The position numbers and the translations under genes were made by a program. From assembly GCF_007655135.1 (NCBI RefSeq), contig NC_045131.1, positions 22,800,001-22,864,000 of the forward strand: a stretch of DNA of 64,000 nt, written 5' to 3'. This DNA is from Punica granatum (Eukaryota; Streptophyta; Magnoliopsida; Myrtales; Lythraceae). The notes beneath the pieces were generated by a model, which had not been told where the DNA came from, searched no databases, and worked only from the letters and a program-made list of their open reading frames with translations. Positions 57,509-64,000 of this stretch are shown piece by piece; the stretch's first letter is position 1; each line of letters opens with the position of its first letter.

Positions 57509-58302
57509 CATAACGCTCTTTACTTTTTGTGTAATTTTCGGAAAAAAAGCTAAATGTTCCATATGTAGAGCAGGACAATGGAAGTCTCAATGGCCATATG
57601 TTGTCAGTGACCTCAAGCAACAGAGTAGTGGTCTCCAATGAGGTCTCCGACCCCTACATTTCGGTTCTCAAAATAAAGGTATCAGGACCTCGCCAATGGT
57701 TGCACCCATTCCCTCCCGAGGTCGCTAGCGACCTTTGAAGTGGTCCACGACCTCTAGTGCAGACTGGTGGCCGCCAACAAGGCCTGCACCACTCCTATCG
57801 GTTGATTTGCAGTGTTTTACTTTTTTAAAAAAGAAAAAATCAAATTTCAGTTTTCTTTTTAAAATTTTCAAAACCTTATTACTTCTCAAAACCGTATAGG
57901 ACGGATCTTTACACAGAATCAATTTATCCAAGGATGAACTCATTTATGAGGCATTATGCTGCTTGGGCATGGCATGGACTGAGAATTACCCGAAGCGGAG
58001 GCCATTAACCCCCTATATGTAATTGGTCATCAACATGTTCTTTTACCATCACCATTTCATTCCATAACAAGTAAAGCGCATATTTCCTATTTGAAACACT
58101 CTAACCAACTAATCCCTGAAGGAAGCCTCCGTAGAGAAAACCACATATATTTCTGGTAAGATCGTGAAAGCCGACACATTCAACTCAGAGATTACCTTTA
58201 AAAAAAAAAAAAACCGCAGTAACTAAATCAGCAGAGCAAAAATGGCAGGAAAGCAGGAGTCGCCAGCACCGAGGATTTTTGGAAAACTGAAAGCCTCTAT
58301 CC

Positions 58303-61300
58303 TTAATCTGGAAGTATTTGCTCCCCGTCCGCATCTGCCTCTGTCTCGACCTGTGGCTTCGGAGCCTGGCCGGCTCCGGGGGGCTGCTTCTTCTTGATGC
58401 CACTCACAATGTCGTCAATCCTAAGCAGCATGCAAGCTGCTTCTATGGCAGTCTTAAAGGTTTGTGCCTTCACATTGTACGCATCCCAAATCTGAAATCC
58501 ACCCAAAAATAAAATTCAATCACGAGCTAACAGGCCAAAGCACTTTACTTGGAAAAAGGGCTAACAAAGGAAAATAATAGTAATATAGCAACCCCTGCTA
58601 CACTTTCACTCAGCTTCTTTATTACTTCCAGTTCCAGAAAACACATCGTGGGGCCGCAGGGGCAGATTGGTCATCTTACTCCCAGGTTTCTGTCTCATTT
58701 CGACTCAACTGTTACATCGATTTCCGCTCAACACAAAACCCCACCAAGATCATCTATGTATGCACAGGGCATATTCTTCTTTTTGTCATATTTTATTGTC
58801 TAGAGGATTGGCGTGTTTAGCTTCATTTATGGGTCATGAATCCTCTCGGCAAATCACGAAACTGAAATGCCAGCGAGAAACCCCAAGCATTTTAACAAAG
58901 TTCCAAAAAAGAAGTTCCACTACATACCTTCCGTTCCTTCATGTCAGCGATAGCGCCGGTGTTCCCATCAATGCCAACCCATGCATTTTCTCCATTTGCA
59001 TGCTGCAAAGTGTGCCACATCAAGTCACTAAATTGTCACCCTAAAGTTGACGGAAATTATCTTCCAATTAAAACAACTGCTAACCTTCCCCTGTAGAGCA
59101 GTCATGGTTCTAATCACGTTCACCCCACAGTTCTGTGCTAGAGTCCGAGGGATAGCCTCAAAAGCGATAGCTGCTGCTTCGTAAGGCCACTGTTTAAAGA
59201 GCATGAGCCACTCATATAAGCATACTGTACCACAGTCCAAAAATGGACAAACAAAGACACCACAGTTTTACTTCCACCAAGACAATAAATGATAACTCAA
59301 GTATCAAAATTACGCTCCAATCCTAACTTAAGAACAAATTAGAAACAATTCCCACCTTCTCTATGCCTTCGATAGATGAGCTCTTCTGCTTCAGCATAGC
59401 TGAGACAGTCAATTCAGTGGCCCCACCACCAGGGACAAGCTTCGGGTTCTTAATGATGTTTCTTGCTACAGACATTGCATCCTGTAAAGAGCCACAGCTT
59501 CAGAGACCACGCTAGAAGACCAATATATTTTTAAAGTTCAATTATGTCTATACGGTACCTGCAAGTTCCTTTCCACTTCATTCAGCAAATCCTTGCTCGC
59601 TCCCCTCAAGAGCACAGTGCAAGCTTTAGGATCTTTGCAATCAACAATAAAAGCAAAGAACTCATCCCCAATTTTCTTAACCTCAAACAGTCCAGCACCA
59701 GTGCCCACATCGGATTCCTGCAATTCATCTGGCCTGTTCACGATAGTGGCCCCACAAGCTTTTGCAATTCTGTTATTGTCTGTCTTCCTCAGCCTCCTGA
59801 TGGCACTGACTCCTGCCTTGCTAAGGTAGTGGCAAGCCAAATCGCTGAGGCCCTTCTCAGTGATCACTAAGTCGGGCTTAAACTTCAGAATCTGCATGCA
59901 GAGATTCTCGATATACTCTTCCTCCATCTTCAATAGGACAGCCCAGTCTTCTTCGCGGACCAGCTCGGCATTTGTTTGATTCTCGCCCTTCTTGTACTCA
60001 AGGGGACTGTCAAGAAGAATGATTCGTGGGTTGACAATCTTTCTTCTCATCTTGCCAGGAGCAACAACATCTTTGTTGAACATAACTCCCTTGAGGACTC
60101 CCGAATCTTCCAACTGTCCACCTGGGACCTTTTCTACCTTAATGTACTTCTTAATATCTACTTCACGCAGACCTTGACCCAGGTCAACACCAACAATAGA
60201 TGTGGCATCAATAGCCAAATCCTGAAAGAGGTAAAAGTGAGAAAAAAAACTCAACAATAAATATATAAATATAAAAAGAAAAGAACAATCTTCAAGAGAG
60301 CATGCAAATGCATCAATTGTGGTTTAGGAATAGAAGTAGCATGATTGTGTGACCAGTGTCAGGATACAAAATAATAAAGTACCTTTTGGTCCCATTTTTC
60401 AATTTCACCAATGGAATTACCATGAATGGGAAGAATCCATGGATTTGGAGATGACAGTGATGGACATGAAGAAAGACTTTGGCGTGAACTACATAAGCTA
60501 GCAGAGCATCTTCTACTGTTTATCTTGGCCAATTTTAGAATCATATTTGTTCTTATAGCCTATTACAACAAACCTCAACAATCTAACATATATGGCTTTT
60601 CAGGGTGCTTTTCTATTTAATTTGTATGTACAAGTAAGCCATAGAAAAAGATACTACCTTCAAATGTTGAAAAGCAGTCAAGAAGGCAAACCAACAACCT
60701 AGAACCATGGCACCACTGTAATTTCAGTGTCATTCTTCATATTTATACTACTTTAAGATAATGCTTTTTAATCAAGAAGGCATTTCCTTAGAAACATTAA
60801 AAAAGGATATTACAACAGTTTCACCAAGAAAAGATAAGCATCATCAATTCTTGAAACTGAAGTTCACAAAGTACAGGACAGTTCTAATAACAAAGCACCA
60901 TGGTAGATGAGCAGTACTTACAGCAATCAAATCGCCGAATTGACCAGTGAACTTAGTACCAATACAGCTCTTAACAAGACCCAACAGAGTTGCACCTGTA
61001 ACAGAGTATACTTAAGATATTACTAAGAGGATGATAAAATATGATAAAATAGTTCAACATATAAGAAATTAAAGATTTAGCAGCATGAGCTAAGATACTC
61101 TCATACCTGACCTATCTCACGTATTTCCATGTAAGACAATAAAGACCACCAGCAGAATCGCATATCAGATAGAAAAATGATGCAGATTCAAGCAGAAATA
61201 GAAAAAACAAATACAGAAAGGTTTGATTGGAAAAAGATCACCCAGGCAAATCTGCCTAGACGAATAATAGCACATCTTTGCTCTAGTGCACTTTGTATAA

Positions 61301-63990
61301 GCCTATATAAGTCATCAAACGGGATAGACTCATACATGTTCTATAAAAGACTCGGTCAAAAAATCAAAGTAAAACTCTAGCTTCTTGAAAGCTAGCTCAG
61401 GCAAGTTCAGAGCAGAGACAATTATAAGAGTAATACGAAGCTATGAGCAAGCATCTTAAATATATTTATCTATTGTTGCATGCCTAACAAGTTTTTCACA
61501 TATATTTCTCAATCATCCATAGCTTATGCATTATCATTGCATTATGAAATGATTGTCTAGGCAATTTCTTCTACAACATAAACTACAATTTAAAAAGCAC
61601 TTCTCCATGCTAGTAGTAGTACACCCTGAAACAATAATCATACGTCTGGAAAATAGGGTAAACATCAGTGTTTTAAAAAGGCTGCTGAGTACTGGCCTTC
61701 AGGCACCACCAGGCGCCGGTCTAGCACCTGAACTGACATCAGGTGCAACTTTGTCACTTGAGCAAGCGCTGAATTATGTTTCAGCACCAGCAATAGGAGG
61801 CACAGGAGCACTCATTTAGGCAGCTTGTTCTTTTCTCTGATTCTTTTTGGATGAAACAGAGTCTACATTTGCAATCGTTACACTGCGTGATGTTCAGCAG
61901 CTAAAACCCTCCCCCTCACTGGCTGGTGACTGCCAGCAACCAGATCTCATAAACCCAAAAATGTGCCATAGTACTTCAACGAAAAAGAACAGAATACAAA
62001 TTTAGCTTTCAACTAGAATCGCTTATATCAGAGCTTCCAACTCTCTTACACTCGTTCCTATCTATTTTGTAATGTACAATTGATCTATCCCTTTGAAAAA
62101 ACTGAAGACAATCCAATTCCTGAGATACATTTTAAGTACAATATCAATATATTGCGAAGCTTGTGGAATAAAATTTTATGTCTAAACTCTTTCACATATA
62201 ATTTATTATACTTAGCACCTCACTTCTTAGGCTCAAGCAATACAAATCCCTATTGCTTTAAGAACATCTAAAGCTTTTTAAAATGGCGGTGCTTTGAATA
62301 ATGGCATAACGATTCAAACAAGATGCAACACTTGTATGAAATTATGAAGACAACAGGACTGTACATTAACCGCCAAATTCATCATCCCATCTGGCAGATA
62401 AAGGCATAGCAGACCGAATTTCGTTTGTACAATATCATTAAGGAAGTGGAAAAGAAATGAAACTTACGATCATTAACATCAATTGACATTGCGATTTTAT
62501 CCAAAACTGAAATAGCATCTTCCAGAGCTTTATTATAGGCTGCAGATGAAAAGTAATGTCATTCAACAAAGACTACGTCCAACCTACCCCAAGAGTAGAA
62601 CCAATATCAAAATTATTTCAATCTTACCTCGACAAATTACAGTGGGATGATAATTCTTAACAATGAATGCTTCAGCGACATGGAGCATCTCACCAGCTTC
62701 AAATACAAAGGACGACTTAGATATGGGTAGCCAAATGTAGTAGATATAAGTATGCTAAAAGGATCAGTATAAAGTTTCAACATATATAAGAACATACCAA
62801 GAACTATGACAGACGTTGTTCCATCTCCCACCTCTTCATCTTGTGTGCGACTAAGCTCAATCATTGACTGTCATTAACCAAAAACCAAATGTTAAACACA
62901 AATTAATTAAAACTAAGGGATACATACCGGATGAAGAAAGGTGAGATCGTGCCTTTGCTGCTGGGTGTGCAAGATCTAACTCACGTAGAATAGCATTTCC
63001 ATCATTTGTCACGACTATTCCTGTTGGCATTCAGAAGTACATAGATTTAGCAAAAGAAATGAACAATAAGTGAAAACAACAAAAGATATCTGAAGTCCTA
63101 CCGTATTAAAGGACAATCATGGTGAGGCATTCCAGCAATAGTGAACATTAGCAGTATCTCCAAATGCTTTTAGTAAAGAGGAGGGTATCTATTCAGCTAG
63201 TAATATGTTCCTATGACCAGAAACATCTAGCTATAATTTTCTACTGCATGACTAAACTGGGATTCAGGACAAAAATCTGAGCCATAAAACAAGACAGGCT
63301 GACCTCCACTAGCATCCAGTAGCATTTTCAGCATTGAGCGCGGGCCTAAGGTTGTGCGAATAATATCAGCAACAGCCTGCCATGTACAAATGCAATAGTC
63401 AGAAGTCTAGAAAAAGAGTTGCAACAAACATACTTAATGCTGCAGAACAGCACAAAAAACTTACACAAGTTTCTAAATAAGTTATCTATACTGCATCAGA
63501 AAATCAGATTCATAATCATCTTGATCTGGCTAGCAACGCGAGTTATCATTAGGATATGCCGACAGATATATCCAAATTGAACATATAAGATTTACATGAT
63601 TACGAAGGAAATTAGTTCCCTACATCCTTTCAGTTGATGGGATTCTGAAATAATGTTCCCATATAATATAATGCTCACCACAGGAACTATATTTAACTAA
63701 TTTGCCTAAAGTACCGTCCAACAAAACCCCATTATAGGAACCCATAACTCTAAAGTAGCCCGCCAGTTAAAACGTTGACGACTTATTACTCCGATTGGCA
63801 ACTCAGGTTACCAGACCACGGGAGGCCAAACCGAACAACCATCGCAGTCTATCGTCCGGCAACTCCATAGACAAATCTACAACAGAACGGCGGAAAGCAA
63901 ATGAGAGGAAATCAAGCCACATTGTCACCTTGGAAGCCTGAATATTAGCATGATGCACCTTGCTCCCAGATTCGCGCTTCAGAGAATCCT
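58303..63990 (-). CDS. CCT3: CCT3 / TCP-1 gamma chaperonin subunit (5' end outside window)
   Basis: This is the gamma subunit of the cytosolic TRiC/CCT chaperonin, an ATP-driven double ring that folds actin, tubulin and other proteins. Exons (minus strand, in order): 63990-63929, 63376-63304, 63020-62953, 62867-62798, 62696-62628, 62539-62468, 60995-60922, 60221-59559, 59481-59356, 59189-59085, 59002-58928, 58491-58303 (stop 58305-58303). All phases join, giving ~548 residues, and only ~10 N-terminal residues should lie beyond 64000. Visible motifs: TTLGPRSM and NDGNAI, GDGTTS (ATPase), the apical domain in the 663-nt exon with YKKGENQTNAELV and KPDLVITEKG, PGGGATEL, NCGVNVIRT, and the C-terminal tail KPQVETEADADGEQ typical of plant CCT3. 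Intron 3 uses a GC donor. The largest intron in the window (61-62.5 kb) contains repeat debris. No defects are seen, so it should be functional. Confidence 0.97.
62868..62952 (-). other. GC-AG intron in CCT3 (85 bp)
   Basis: The exon ends ...gca aag and the intron begins GCACGA and ends ACAG before TCA ATG ATT. This junction is the only one that restores the conserved AAK-SMIELSRTQDEE reading. The nearby GT (donor gtatgt, 25 nt downstream) would shift the frame into a stop. Confidence 0.8.
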
Positions 63991-64000
63991 CTGCTCACCA

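Noticed and set aside
1..64000. CRISPR arrays, bacterial operons, rRNA or intact tRNA genes
   Set aside because: The tandem arrays lack spacers of constant length, and the tRNA-like heads are SINEs. Nothing prokaryotic is present.

Overview
The window is nuclear DNA of a flowering plant, most likely a eudicot. The evidence is a 12-exon stretch of a plant CCT3 chaperonin gene with GT-AG introns, an intronless plastid-type class 3 lipase, remains of a plant P-class PPR gene, and dense plant-type transposon debris (MULE, CACTA-like, Copia LTR, long-terminal-repeat elements, MITEs, tRNA-type SINEs). I cannot name the species from sequence alone. The DNA is AT-rich and gene-poor. Three genes look intact: a DAD1-like phospholipase A1 (11006-12373, +), a small proline-rich single-pass membrane protein (44610-44906, +), and CCT3/TCP-1 gamma (58303-63990, -, first exon beyond the right edge).

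Layout. 1-2.1 kb: a direct repeat split by a 1.4 kb long-TIR element. 2.3-9 kb: a degenerate ~31-bp minisatellite and a 3.76 kb element with perfect 18-bp inverted ends. 10.7-12.4 kb: the lipase with TATA box and promoter repeat. 12.7-16 kb: SINE, MITE and a Copia solo LTR. 17-27 kb: retroelement relics, including a second copy of the 4.8-8.6 kb repeat that carries a block of MITE, eight-copy ~156-bp satellite, MITE. 27.8-37.2 kb: a CACTA-like shell with a 7.25 kb MULE inside it. 37-44 kb: MITEs, SINEs, CACTA debris and a 1.17 kb TIR element with a GC-rich tandem interior. 44.6 kb: the small membrane-protein gene. 45-53 kb: mostly gene-free. 53.2-55.1 kb: a decayed PPR gene joined to a shrunken copy of the CCT3 3' region. 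56-57.5 kb: MITEs. 58.3 kb to the end: CCT3.

The intact genes are unrelated housekeeping or lipid-metabolism genes and do not form a functional cluster. The most distinctive item is the MULE. It has ~0.5 kb TIRs, a decayed MuDR-type transposase (DNA-binding, DDE, SWIM and CCHC segments) on the plus strand, a 30-bp minisatellite just after the transposase, and a convergent minus-strand reading frame for a GRF-type zinc finger with a hydrophobic tail. That convergent two-gene layout recalls mudrA/mudrB of maize MuDR. Both genes are broken here. All alignments were made by eye, so identities and edges are approximate.
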